From: Megalobrama amblycephala
Taxonomy: Eukaryota > Chordata > Actinopteri > Cypriniformes > Xenocyprididae
Assembly (NCBI RefSeq): GCF_018812025.1
Contig: NC_063066.1
Span: 4,597,382 to 4,661,381 of the forward strand
DNA length: 64,000 bases
Direction: 5' to 3'
The position numbers and the translations under genes are program-made. The notes beneath the pieces were generated by a model. It ran no database searches. It saw nothing but the letters and a program-made list of their open reading frames with translations, and was not told the origin of the DNA. Positions 1-12,262 of this stretch are shown piece by piece; positions within the stretch are counted from its first letter, which is position 1; each line of letters starts with the position of its first letter.

Positions 1-124
1 TTTGTGTGAATGGCTTCTTGTGGTTGTTTATTTACCAGAAACATTGTATATAGGAGCATGGATAGAAACTCACAAACTTTTGAATGGGATCAATACATTT
101 ATTTGGGGTGTTTGGAAGAAGCAA

Positions 125-513
125 TTTCGAAGAAGCTAGCAATAGCAAGTTAGCTTTGAAAGCATGAGATCCCACTCTCTGGGTAGAACAGGTTGTCATT
201 ACGTTTATGACATGGTGTAAAAGCAGCAAAAGCTCAATGTTTTGGTTCAGGAGGAACAGTACAAGGCGGCTCCTGTTTGTTTGTGGTGCTCTGTGACTGT
301 CTGTCTACAGCCTCAAGAAACGCACTGATGACGTGTGATCAGATATGGAAATATATATGTTGACAAGCCAGACTGAATGCAATGACTGAACAAACATTTT
401 CTGGTCCTGAGACTTCCACAGAAGATATGTACATGTTTTAATATTTAGATGGATGTGAAGAGTATATCCACCAGTATAACAAAGTGTTTATAAAAAAATG
501 CCTACCCTATCTT
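125..513. repeat. degenerate copy of the GGTAGGGTA-ended DNA element
   Basis: It shares two blocks with the copy at 60463-61363. One is the stretch around gcaatagcaagttagctttg. The other is the terminal block with ccaccagtataac followed by an A-rich run and taccctatc. The two copies are far diverged. The superfamily is not assigned, and the left end may lie before the window. Confidence 0.5.
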
Positions 514-971
514 TAATAAACTCATTATTTTTCATTATCTCTTTGTTTAAATCATATTGAACAGCTTGATTGCACAAGTCTGTCACTAGCTGGTCCAAAT
601 AAATTGAGGTCTTGGGTGAGGTGGAGGCATTTAGTGCTAGAGAATTACGAGATTGTCTGGAAAACATCTAAATTAGGGAGAGAAGGAGTTGTGTTTTTCT
701 TGAGAGGACTGATGGTGGTTTAGACTGATAAGAAATCAGACGAAACAGAGGGCTGGACCATATAATGGAGAAATGAGCAGAGTATGTCTGCTGAACATTA
801 CGATCCCCAGAAGCACATCTGAAAGAACAGGCTAATGAAGATGCTATGCTATTTTTTATTAAAGCTGAAATGTGTAAAAATACTTTGTTCTCACAGCTTT
901 ATATGCAGAGACAACTACAAATAAGTCATTTATTTTAAATCAAGTTGATTTTACCAAAGAGTGTAAATGTT

Positions 972-1886
972 GCAATGCTATTACAGTTTTTCTCAGTCGC
1001 TTTGGTACATTTCTCGAATCAAACTCACAATTTGCAAAACAGTAAGTGCATTTCTCAAAACAATTTGTACAAATAGCAAAACACCATGGATAACCTGCAA
1101 AAGCCACTCTCTTACTCAAAATCCTTAGTTCATCTCTCAAAAGTAAATATCTGTGTCAATGAACATGTCAGTGCCATCAGAATGACAAGTCCTTGTGTCA
1201 TTGTGTACGGATAAGACAGTCAAATTGTTTAGTCATGTTCTCAATATAACAGTTTACTCTGGAGGGATGTTCTGATGGAAACTATGGCTAAAGTTTTGAT
1301 GACAATTATTGTCAATTATAAGTTACATCTTAGTGTATGTGTGAGTGTAATTGCAAGAGAATGGAAAATATTCAAATTTACTCTCTTACTGTTTGTACTG
1401 TATTTTATTGACAGAACATGTCATTGAGTCATTGAATCATGTCGTTAGAGAAAGTCAAGATTCACCTGGGAGCAATTTACCAATTCAGGACAGATTTAGA
1501 AAAAAGTCTAATGGAAATATAGAAAGTATAGAAATATGCTTGACATATTATGATAACTTGTTCAACCATTTTGCATGTAAAGACTTATGCTATGAGCTTG
1601 TGCCTAAATGTTGTGGGGGGTGAGACTATTCAACAGAGACCCAATATAATACATTTTGATCAACATGACATAAGCAACTGATAATGTAGGAAACAACAGA
1701 GAATTGTACATAATCATTTGCATGGATGTACCAAAGCATTTGCAACTTGTTCAAAGAAATGAGAAACTGCTTTTTTGATGTGCACAAGTGACACAATGAT
1801 GTGAGAATTGAACAGGTAGTTTTGAGAATTTCAATTCTGATCTGAGAAATGTACCAAAGCGACTGAGAAAAACTGTAAAACATTGC
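972..1886. mobile_element. 915-bp MITE with about 44-bp terminal inverted repeats
   Basis: The left end (972-1015) and the right end (1844-1886) are reverse complements with a few mismatches. The shared core TTACAGTTTTTCTCAGTCGC is followed by TTTGGTACATTTCTC. No transposase is recognisable inside. Short open frames within it look like chance. Confidence 0.7.
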
Positions 1887-2655
1887 TGTATCTGAATACT
1901 TCATACTTCCATATAGTATGCTTAAAAAAAAAGAAGGTGTACGAATTCACGGCATTCATAAAACAGTAGGTGAGGCTTCAGATTAGAAATTACTAGAAGA
2001 ATAACAAATTGCAGTAAACGGTAAAACTATTTGTGCAACAAACCACCATATTTTTATGATTACGTTGATACATTTGCAATAGTTTGCACTATCAAGCAGC
2101 ATAACGGACTGTTTTTGTACAGCTAACATAACTGTAAGTGGAAATATACTGTCGGAGAGTATACTGTTCTGAAATCAGCAGCATAACGTAGTTGGTAGTG
2201 GTGTAAAAATTAATTATTAGTTAATTTCTCCGCCTCAAAAAATCATTTTCTTACCCTCTTATTGAATACAATTTTTTATCTGATAAGAAATCATGTGCAT
2301 AAACATACGATGGAAACACATTTACCAAATAAATTCCTCAATGCGCATCAAAAAAATTGTGACTTTAAAACTCCTAAGCAAAGTCTGTCTTCAAAGTGGT
2401 TCGGTATAATTATCTCCCAGGACTCTTACACAGCAGGCATCCTCCTCCTCCCAAAGATTTACTCGCGCTCTAAGATGCAAATAATTTATTATATATGAAA
2501 ATTGTTATATGCATTGCCTTCTCCAACTTTTCTTTTTGATATTTAGTGCCAGTTTATCAGGAAGTGACGATTTTGTTCTCTTCGACTCATTGGATGGAAA
2601 TGCTGCTTTATTCGCAAATGTTTTATGCGATATTTCAATTTTGCGCATAAGTTAA

Positions 2656-3589
2656 AGGTGCCCTAGATTCAAAAATTGAATTTACCTCGGCATAGTTAAA
2701 TAACAAGACATACAGTGAGTCTCAAACTCCATTGTTTCCTCCTTCTTATATAAATCTCATTTGTTTAAAAGACCTCCGAAGAACAGGCGAATCTCAACAT
2801 AGCACCGACTGTTACGTAACAGTCGGGGTGTACGCCCCCAATATTTGCATATGCCAGCCTATGTTCCCAACATTATGAAAGGCTTTAGACAAGGGCAGAA
2901 CGTCTGGATGTGCACAGCTGAATCATCAGACTAGGTAAGCAAGCAAGGACAATAGCGAAAAATGGCAGATGGAGCAATAATAACTGACATGACTCATGAT
3001 AACATGATATTTTTAGTGATATTTGTAAATTGTCTTTCTAAATGTTTCGTTAGCATGTTGCTAATGTACTGTTAAATGTGGTTAAAGTTACCATCGTTTC
3101 TTACTGTATTCACGGAGACAAGAGAGCCATCACTATTTTCATTATTAAACACTGGCAGTCTGTATAATTCATAAACACAACTTCATTCTTTATAAATCTC
3201 TCCAACAGTGTAGCATTAGCCGCTAGCCACGGAGAACTATCAAACTCATTCAGAATCAAATGTAAACATCAAAATAAACACTGTACTTACGCGATTAGAC
3301 ATGCTGCATGACGAACACTTTGTAAAGATCCATTTTGAGGGTTATATTAGCTGTTTGAACTTTTTTTAATGTTGTTTAAGGCAAGCGCGAACTCTTGGGG
3401 CGTGGAGCACGAGATTTAAAGGGCCACACACCCTAAATCGGCTTATTTCTAATTATGCCCCGAGATAGGCAGTTAAAAAAATGAATTAAAAAAAATCTAT
3501 GGGGTATTTTGAGCTGAAACTTCACAGACACATTCAGGGGACACCTTAGACTTATATTACATCTTTTAAAAAAAAGTTCTAGGGCACCT
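2656..3589 (+). mobile_element. TTAA-flanked non-autonomous DNA element, family A copy 1
   Basis: It is bounded by TTAA on both sides (2652-2655 and 3590-3593). Its ends are AGGTGCCCTAGA and TCTAGGGCACCT. Three more copies are in this window (11355, 26443 and 37634). The core has a 22-bp perfect palindrome at 2805-2826. It sits inside another repeat whose halves (gcgcataag and attcacaacgttgg) rejoin if the element and one TTAA are removed. No transposase is visible. Confidence 0.8.
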
Positions 3590-3593
3590 TTAA

Positions 3594-5089
3594 ATTCACA
3601 ACGTTGGATGGAAACATACTGACTGCACAGTAAGTTGGTTAGCATCAAAGCTGTCGTTAGCATTTTCATTAATCTCAATGACAGTTTCTCGGCTGATGAA
3701 TTGAAATAGTCACACTATGCTGCTTTGTGAATGACCAGATAGTGTAGTTATGACATCTACTCATCTGGACCACGCCAACCAGCCGAACCTTGTCCCATTG
3801 GCATGTGACTTTGCATTGTGTGCCTTTATTATTATCCCCTAACAGAAAACAAAAACATCACATTTCTCATAATGGGGCCTGGAGTCTGTGAATATAGTGT
3901 AAAATGCTGCAGTGATTCATGCCAGGACTGGTAATCTTTGAAAAATCTCACAAAGCATTCCATCTTTCTCATTACAGAGCTCTTAAAATGCAGTGCCACA
4001 ACAACAGCATTGGCAGCAATAGCAACAGGGTAAACAGCAGCGACTGTGTGACAACCTAGATGAATGGCCTTCGAGCAGAGAGATAGACCCAGGCGGATCA
4101 AAGAGGAGGGCGCATGGCAACACCAGAAAACATGCAGCCGAGTGTGTTATCAGCTGGTCGAGGGGCTCTCCCAGAACTTATCTCCCCTTCTTCTGTGAAT
4201 CTCTAAGCAGGTAGATTACACTCATCACCTGCGAGCACTTCAAAGGCATATTTTTCCCGCTTGTGCTTTAGCAACAGTCGTCATTGAGAAAAACGATCAT
4301 TGTCAGAGGTGTTGTGCAAAGAAATGCCCTTTTGTTGACTCGACTCCTGTCAGTGCTGGAGATCTGACCGCAAACAAGCACGTTATCCGGCGGCGGGATC
4401 GAGATCGGGCCCTGTCACGCCGAGTCCTGTGTAGTTCAGCCAGGGGGAACTGGGCTGACATCCTGAAAAGGGAAAGGAAGAGGAAAGAGCTGGAACACTG
4501 GTGATGATAGTCACCTTCCCTCCCCGATTATCTTTCGTGATAGAGGAAACGTGCCTTGCTGCAGTCTGTACAGCGGAGGAACAAGTCTTTAGTGCTCCAT
4601 TGCAAAAAGCTCTTTTGTCCCATATCTGTTGTCAGGAAAAACCAGGGTGTTGGAGATATGGTAAAACAAACACAAAACACACACTCCATCCTGGCCTGCG
4701 GTAAGTTTATGTGCAACAACACTGGCTGAGGTAACCGTCTGGCCAAAGGTTTAGTCATTTTTAATTACAGGTGAGAGATTGAATATTATGTACTGCGGGC
4801 TCTTAGCAGAAATGAGCCCATAAAAGATTAAAACATGAGAAACATAATCTCACTTAAAGGCGCAAAAAACGAGAGGGCTTTAAATCAAGCACATTAAATT
4901 GGTATGCTTTATAATTCATAGAAACGACATCAGTGTGGAATGCTTTTGCTGTGCTCAAACCTAATACATTTTTCATGCTGGACACACTGTTGATAAGTAT
5001 GGATCATGACAGATGATTTACAGGTTGGCAAACCTAACGCAACATGGGATGAATATGGAGCAAAGAGTCTGTGCTTTTCTTCTCTGACT
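3594..5089. other. intergenic, no gene recognised
   Basis: The first 90 bp are the right half of the repeat that hosts family A copy 1. The rest (about 3700-5090) is single-copy in this window, with moderate GC and scattered short frames without domain similarity. No RNA gene or motif is seen. Confidence 0.6.
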
Positions 5090-5346
5090 TTAAAGGGGAC
5101 CCCTTTTTACAAGATGTAAAATAAATATCTGCTGTCCCCAGAGTGTGTATGTGAAGTTTTTGCTCAAAATACCCCACAGATCATTTTATATAGCATGTTA
5201 AAATTGCCACTTTTTGGGGGTGAGAAAAAATGCGGCATTTTTGTTTGTGTTCCTTTAAATGCAAATGAGCTGGTGCTCCCGGCCCCCTTTTGAAAAGAGG
5301 GCGGAGCTTCAAGAGCTCATGCTCTGACACCACTACTCATAGTTTC

Positions 5347-5577
5347 TGACATTTTCAGTGCGTGAGATTGTCCTGTTTTGTTGTTGCCGGTGTTGTGCCG
5401 AATTCCAAAGTATTGGAAGGTTTAGGATTAGGTGTGGGGGAGGAGTTAAGATTAGGGGTGGGGTTAGGATTAGGCAATCAGGTAGTGACATCAACGAGGG
5501 GGCAGGAGTGCGGTGTTTGGCAGGAGTACAACACCGGCAACAACAAAACAGGACAATCTCACGCACTGAAAATGTCA
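5347..5577. mobile_element. 231-bp foldback MITE with perfect 50-bp inverted repeats
   Basis: Positions 5347-5396 and 5528-5577 are exact reverse complements over 50 bp (TGACATTTTCAGTGCGTGAG onward). The spacer is G-rich (ggtgggggaggagttaag-type). Open reading frames read through it on both strands are by-products of the palindrome. Confidence 0.75.
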
Positions 5578-5593
5578 AAAACCGTCAAACCTT

Positions 5594-6030
5594 AAGGCCC
5601 GGGTATACTTCACTTTCCGCGCCTGGACGTGTCTCGTGCATCTTTCATAGTATACTCAACCTCGGATGCGCGCGGATGACCGAGTTTGACACATGCACGG
5701 TACAAGTTTTTCTATACTCTTACCAGACATCGTGTCATCAACGGGACATTCGCTGGGCATGATCGGAGAAGAAAAATAGTGCATCCACCATTGCAACATA
5801 GTTCAGAAGATACACCAAGAGAACAGGAATCAAAAACAGTGGAGAAGGTTATGCTTCTATGTTTACTCGGCTTGTTTTCGAATCGCTCTTCGTTCTCAGT
5901 GCGTACTGCCACCTAGAGGACTCATCTGTCCAGCTTGCGCATGCGCTGTTGTACGCGCACCATCTGCACGGTCTCAAAATTTGGGCTGCACACGTACAGG
6001 GTGTGTGGCTGTCCGGATGTGTACTTTGGG
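5594..6030. repeat. Harbinger-like non-autonomous fragment
   Basis: The ends are AAGGCCCGGGTATACTTCAC and GTGTACTTTGGGCTTTATAT. These are related to the ends of the 7197-7655 segment (AAGCCCAAAGTATTGTTCAC and AAGTATACTTTCCTAGGCTG). The interior is CpG-rich with no coding capacity. Superfamily assignment rests on the MADF remnant in the related copy and is tentative. Confidence 0.4.
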
Positions 6031-6371
6031 CTTTATATGTTCGAACTAGAGTCAGACAATGATGGAGAGACTCAAGAAGAAGTGATAGAATGCAACAAGA
6101 CGTTTCTGAATGGCAAAATTATTGGCGCAAACGTCTAAGATTTTCTTCAAGACATTTCCTTCGAAAATAAAATTTAACCACGATGTCCTCAGTGACTGTT
6201 TGGTACAGCTGCTACAGCGAGGATACAGAAATGCCGTTCTCTCTGTTTCTCACTCAGATGACATCTTCGTAGGGGGAATCTGAATCAGCTCATTTGAAGA
6301 GACTGCTTTTGATTTATGGGAATTATAAAAAAAAAAATGAGTGAGTGGATTTTTACTATTATAGGCTAGTT

Positions 6372-6393
6372 GTTTACACACACACACACACAC
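6372..6393. repeat. (CA)n microsatellite
   Basis: A short run of CA dinucleotides inside the right part of the TTAA-flanked composite element. Confidence 0.9.
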
Positions 6394-7196
6394 CTGTGGA
6401 CACACACTGGTGTTCAAACAACTTATAAAAGTGAGTTTTGCATAATATGTCCCCTTTAAATTCAGTGTCTCTCCTCTGAGACAAACCATCAGGCTGGAAA
6501 TGAAATGACAAATGGCAGTTATAATACTTCTGATAATGCTACACAGAGTTTTCACCTTGTCGCAGGTATAGTGTTTGTGTTAAGCTTTTTCTTTTCTCCC
6601 ATAAATGCATTGTACCAGCCTGACGGGTGTGACTGGGGAACAGCGCAGCTATAAATCTTCAATACGACCTCTCTGCAATGATCTTTTAGACCACTGCTTG
6701 CAAAACACTCTGTGCAGTTTGACTCAAAATATTTCAATGGTTTGTTATTTTTGTCTTTTCCATTTTTATTTACTTATGTGAATGTTTAAGCGGCGGGTTT
6801 GTGTTTTGTATAATAATGAACTGTACGCTTGCTTGTGTGGAGTGTTGCGGTAAACATGATCTTTACGAGTGCGGTGGCAGAAATGTTCTGACTTATCCTG
6901 GCAGGCCCAGAGCAGCTGGACTGAACTGGAAAAGTGTAGAGAATGAAGTCATAACTCTGATTTTAAAGTATCTTTCAACACTCGTAAAACAGGCCGGTCA
7001 GTTTGAGTGACCTCATTGCTTGGTGTAGGCTGGTATAATGGTTTTGTTTGGAGATGGTTGAAGGGAATATTTCAAATCAAATTTATTATGCATCTCATTG
7101 CTTTTTTTTTTTTTTTTTTGATATTCAAAATTTGCATTTAGCCAATTTCTCGTTTTCGTCAGTGAAAAAAATTTGTTGATGAAAATGAATGGACTG

Positions 7197-7655
7197 TAAA
7201 GCCCAAAGTATTGTTCACTTTTTATACGTATGCGGGTCAGCGTACAGTGCATGTGACGCGAATTTCATCATCAGAAGAGTTTGCGCGTACTTTATGTGCA
7301 CCGCCGGATTTTTGTAACCATGCATATTTGTATACGCAGGTCACACATGCGCATTTAATTTTTTTTGCATTAATTAGTTTATCCACAAGGTGGCAACTGT
7401 GCCCTGGTGGCGTCGATTCACAAGGTAGTCAAAGAAAAACTGTATAAGCAGAACAGACGCATGCAAGCTACAGTGACGATGGAGGCCTACATAGATGACA
7501 GATTGTGTGATGAGGTACCCTCATTTGTACAACTCTAGCATGAAAGAATACAAAGATGTTTACATGGGTTGTAACTCGTGGCGAGAGATTGCACATGCAT
7601 CGAACACCTGTGTATGCGTACGAGTCAAATGAAGTATACTTTCCTAGGCTGTGTG
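7197..7655 (+). mobile_element. Harbinger-like element carrying a MADF-domain remnant
   Basis: The terminal AAGCCCAAAGTAT and AAGTATACTTTCCTAGGCT are approximate inverted repeats. Inside is a broken reading frame that resembles a MADF domain (see 7479-7632). PIF/Harbinger elements often carry an accessory Myb/MADF-like DNA-binding gene, which is the basis for the tentative class. Confidence 0.45.
7479..7632 (+). pseudogene. frameshifted MADF-like (Myb/SANT-type) DNA-binding domain remnant
   Basis: Frame 7479-7538 begins MEAYIDDRLCDEV and stops after 19 residues. The +1 frame from 7540 then reads MKEYKDVYMGCNSWREIA to a TGA at 7630. The YKD...NSWREIA pattern is the second half of a MADF domain, so one frameshift separates the halves. 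It is too short to be functional. The transposon-derived origin is inferred from the flanking ends. Confidence 0.5.
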
Positions 7656-7744
7656 TTCGACTGTGTGCGTATACCCAGTGCTTTGTGATATCTAAGGCTC
7701 AAACTATGAAATCAGCAACAGTCATCATGGGGGGCCTTTCATAA

Positions 7745-8690
7745 TTGGGAATCGAAGATTTCAGTGAGGTTTTAATCACACCTACAAATAGAGACTCACA
7801 CAAATGCACAAGCAAGCAACACTTTCATGAGCTAAACAATGACACGTGAACATGTGGAGTGTCCAACAGTTGCCCATTGTGTAAGATTGGAAAACGGTCA
7901 AAGCGAGAGATACATGTGGCACGGTGTTTGAGCGGTGACTAAGAAACCCACACGGTTGTGATTACGGCGTGTATGACTGCTCATTGAGTTTGTTAACTCG
8001 GCGTGGCTGCATATAGTCACTTCTGGGTCGGCCAAGGTACCCTCAGGCTATGTTGAGCAAAATGTAATGCTTTTACAACTTGGCCCATTACAGTTTGATA
8101 CAGGTTTATTTCCCCTGCTAATGGTAAATCTCTCCCCTTTCCTCAACAAGCCCCCCTTACCTGGCAGGGCCGGTTCTCTGGATACCTGGTTTAATCCAGC
8201 TCAGATCCAGATGTGCAGGAGGAAGAGCACTATGGCTGACCGATCTGTCTTTATCTATTCTCATTCTGCATCCTCTGTACTGTTTCTCTGAAAGGTCAAA
8301 TGTGCTCTCTGAGAAACTCTTTGAAAGGGACCTGAAAATTGCGCTGCCAGCCGCTTTCGATTATTTGTGCCCTAAAAGTCCTGTAAAAGAAAAAGGCTCA
8401 AACCACAGCAGAAATTACTGAATTCTTTCATAAATGCCTACATTCGTTCTTGCCTGCACCATTACGCAATAGCGGCTTGGCTGGTGTGTGCCTTGTTTCT
8501 TACGCTACAGGACATCCATTTCCACCTTTAAATGAATATATTGCATAGCAACTGACCACCGTGTCTTTAAACACAATTAGAATAGCTCAGATTTACATTC
8601 AATTTCAAAACTGATGGATGTTGGTAGGATTGGTTTAAACAGCCATGCTTCTGAAAAATCATTTTGTTATAAAATGGGATTCAAAAGTCT
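7745..8690. other. intergenic, no gene recognised
   Basis: Single-copy sequence in this window. The longest open frame (8067-8291) shows no family resemblance or splice-supported context. Confidence 0.6.
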
Positions 8691-8699
8691 AAGGGCATA

Positions 8700-9165
8700 T
8701 TAAAAATGTAATTCAAAATCAAAATCTAATCTAAAACCTGGAAAGGTTTTTTTGTAAATAGAAAAATAATAAAACAAAGAAACTTTATGACTTAAAATGA
8801 ATACTTTTTTGTGATCGGTCAATGCTGCTATTATGAAATATGATTACAATTTAAAATAACTGATTCTATTTTAATATATTGTAAAATATAATTTATTCCT
8901 GAGGTCAAAGCTGAAGTTTCAGCATCATTTCTCCAGTCTTCAGTGTCACATGATCCTTCAGAAATCATTCTAATATGCTGAGTTGATGCTCAAGAAACAT
9001 TTATTATCAATGCTCAAAACAAACAACTTTGATGAATAGAAAGTTCAAAAGGACAGCATTTATTTGAAATGAAAATCTTTTGTCACATTATTAATGTCAT
9101 TTTTGATCAATTTAATGCATTCTTGCTGAATAAAAGTATTAATTTATTCAAAAAAACCTAAAACA
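8700..9165 (+). repeat. interspersed repeat with retroelement-like 3' tail, copy 1
   Basis: It shares tccagtcttcagtgtcacat, tcagaaatcattctaatatg and the terminal gctgaataaaagtattaatt with copies at 24425-24750 and (partly) 59405-59530. The constant 3' end followed by A-rich sequence suggests a non-LTR retrotransposon or SINE tail. The exact family is not named. Confidence 0.55.
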
Positions 9166-10590
9166 ATTTCAGTTTTGCATCGAGGTTCTGATCACCCAGT
9201 TGGTGTTTATTTTTCTATAATGAACGGCTGACTGCACATTATCCCTTACGTATTTAAGACTGGTAAAAAGCAAACACATTTAATAGAAGTGTTTTCACCA
9301 GTACTCAGACATTTGAACCCCACTCTATTTATCTGTTCCCTGATTTTATTAAAGAAAACATGTTTGTTAAAGCTGCCAAACCAATGTGCGGCATGATATG
9401 CACGACCACGTTTCCCTACAACCTAAATTTGGACTAAGAGACAGAGTGTTGTGCTGAGTCTCGATTATACAATTAGACAAGGCAATAAATGTGTAACTTA
9501 TATAAGCAAAGACCATGGCAAGCAGACCAGCAATTTTTTATTTGACATGGATAGCCCTTAGCTGCAAACAAACCACAATAGCCTCACATCAACCCAGACT
9601 GCTCGTTCTCATCATTCAGCCATGATTGCTGGCGAACTACCAATTAGCAGCTTATGGGACGCAGCTATGCAAATGCGGGCTGACTGGGCTTAGACGCCAA
9701 TCAATGGCGGGCTGAACCGAAATCAATGACACAGTTGACATGTTTTAATGGGCTGTGGGTGAAGGTGTCTCTGCCAGCCAGGAGATTATTTTTGCTTGTG
9801 GTAAAATGAAATGTAGCCTTACTCTCTCAAACCCAACAACCCCTAACTCTTCCTGCTCCAGTTCTCTCTTTCACTTATGACCTACTTCCTATCTGACCAA
9901 GTCTTACTCACAGAGAAATCACTCAGGTAAGGAAATTGTGAGTCAGGGATATTCTACCAATCTTCAAGCACATCAGCACAGGATTCGAGACAGCCAGGAG
10001 GAGGTTGTGGACCGTGCCTCTATCTGGCAGGTGAATAAACGGCCTCTGTTGATGTATGTTCCGATACTGCAGTGCCAATCAATCTGAACACCCACACCCC
10101 TTGGAGGAATGAGTCACTTGGGTCATTCCTGGGATTTGGTAATATTTCAACTTGGATTTTGTCATTTTTAAATACATAGAATTAATTTTCTCAATGCCCC
10201 ACATCACAAGGCACATATCAAACCTCCAACAAATCATATTTTCCCACTTCAGGCATTAAAGACCTTTTATTATTTTCACATTTTATTCTCAATCCCATAA
10301 CGGACAAAATGGAATATACATCTACCTACTGCTCATGTGTCCCTCATAACAATTTAATAACTACAAATATAACATTTATGAAAATTTTAGCATTTTTATG
10401 AGACTGAAGTTAAAAGTAAACAAATTGTGTGTGTCTGGTCTATTTAATTTTGTAAAAAATGTTTTCAATTTAGATGTTTAACTAAAACCACAATTTTATT
10501 GCGTTAGTTCTTAACATGTCACGTGGTAATCAGCAAGAAATGTCTTCATTTTTAATCGTCTTCCCTATTTTTTTCCCCAAAATAATAGTT
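9166..10590. other. intergenic; possible regulatory block near 9590-9790
   Basis: No coding signal. 9590-9790 is single-copy in the window and holds an exact POU octamer ATGCAAAT (9667-9674), with CCAATCA and CAATTAG nearby. This is motif-level evidence only. Confidence 0.3.
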
Positions 10591-10618
10591 GAGAATACCG
10601 TGACGGGGTTGAAGACCG

Positions 10619-10996
10619 GCTGCGTCCGAAATTGAATTGTAATTGAGTAGTATGCACAAAACAGTATGCAAACAGAGTATTCATAGTATACGAAAAACAG
10701 TAGGCGAAAAGTACCCGGATGACTTACTACTTCCGGTGAGATTCTGAAGTGTGCATACGATGGACACTTCACTATCCCATGAGGCCACGGGAGAGGATTT
10801 GTGAATGGAGTTGAAGGGACGGAACTGACGCTGGTAGGTCATGTGACAGTAACAACAACATGGCGGATTTAGTACGTCCGAATTCATTCATACTACATGC
10901 ATTCTTACTATATAGAACGTACTTTTTCAATGGTCGTGAAGTAAATTTAAATTCAAATGTAGAACCTACTCAACAGTGCGTGATTTTGGACGCAGC
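10619..10996. mobile_element. 378-bp MITE with GCTGCGTCC ends
   Basis: The left GCTGCGTCCGAAATT and the right end (reverse complement GCTGCGTCCAAAATC) are terminal inverted repeats. The interior is full of AGTATGC/CATACTAC-type motifs and has no transposase. Confidence 0.6.
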
Positions 10997-11354
10997 TATT
11001 GCCTTCAATTTTATATATTTTTTCTCTCGTATTGGCTGCCATTTCTGACATAAGATGTCTGTCAATATTTAAGTGCACACATTATGTAAAATATTCTATT
11101 TTTAACTAAATTATGAGTTGTCATGATTTTAGTAAGTATATCTTTACTGAAATCATGACAATTTTATTATTATTATTATTAAAATTATTCATAAACGAAG
11201 TGAAAAAACTCAACCCTGTCACAATTTTTCAACCCCGAAACAATGAGAAATATACAGATATGTAAATGGCCTAATGTCAAAATGACCACTGCTCCTCTTG
11301 CAGTGTAGGGGAGTAGGCCATATATGGCAGCAATGAAATAAGTACATTGTTTAA

Positions 11355-12262
11355 AGGTGCTGTAGAATGTCTTTTTAAAAAATGTAATATAAGTCTAAGG
11401 TGTCCCCTGAATGTGTCTGTGAAGTTTTTTTATTCATTTTTTTTACTGCCTATTTTGGGGCATCATTAAATATGCGCCGATTCAGGCTGCGGCCCCTTTA
11501 ATTCCTCACGCTCCCTGCCCCAGGAGCTCGCGCTTGCCTTAAACAGCATAAACAAAGTTCACACGGCTAATATAACCCTCAAAATGGATCTTTACAAAGT
11601 GTTCGTCATACAGCATGTCTAATCGCGTAAGTACAGTGTTTATTTGGATGTTTACATTTGATTCTGAATGAGTTTGATAGTGCTCTGTAGCTAAAGCTAA
11701 CATTACACACTGTTGGAGAGATTTATAAAGAATGAAGTTGTGTTTATGAATTATACAGACTGCAAGTGTTTAAAAATGAAAATAGCGACGGCTCTTGTCT
11801 CCGTGAATACAGTAAGAAACGATGGTAACTTTAATCACATTTAACAGTACATTAGCAACATGCTAACGAAACATTTAGAAAGACAATTCACAAATATCAC
11901 TAAAAATATCATGTTATCATGGATCATGTCAGTTATTATGGCTCCATCTGCCATTTTTCGCTGTTGTTCTTGCTTGCTTACCTAGTCTGATGATTCAGCT
12001 GTCTTGCCCTTGTCTAATGCCTTGAACATGAGCTGGCATATGCAAATATTGGGGGCGTACATATTATTGATCCCGACTGTTACGTCACAGTCGGTGTTAT
12101 GTTGAGATTCGCCTATTTTTCGGAGGTCTTTTAAACAAATGTGATTTATATAAGAAGGAGGAAACAATGGAGTTTGAGACTCACTGTATGTCATTTCCAT
12201 GTACTGAACTCTTGCTATTTAACTATGCCAAGATAAATTCAATTTTTGATTCTAGGGCACCT
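11355..12262 (-). mobile_element. TTAA-flanked element, family A copy 2 (reverse)
   Basis: The TTAA flanks are at 11351-11354 and 12263-12266, with ends AGGTGCTGTAGA and TCTAGGGCACCT. It matches copies at 2656, 26443 and 37634 in inverted orientation. The central palindrome at 12073-12094 has one substitution (GTCACAG for GTAACAG). Confidence 0.8.

Larger units (their letters stand above)
5094..6455 (+). mobile_element. TTAA-flanked composite element, AGGGGAC family, with nested insertions
   Basis: The flanks are TTAA at 5090-5093 and 6456-6459, with ends AGGGGAC and GTCCCCT. The left part (caaaataccccacagatcat, tgcaaatgagctggtgctcc) is of a type recurrent in cyprinid genomes. It contains a 231-bp foldback (5347-5577) and a Harbinger-like segment (5594-6030), so it is a composite. 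Confidence 0.65.

Noticed and set aside
5358..5762. 134-residue open frame
   Set aside because: It starts and continues inside the 50-bp inverted repeats, and mirrored frames occur on the other strand. It is an artefact of the palindrome.
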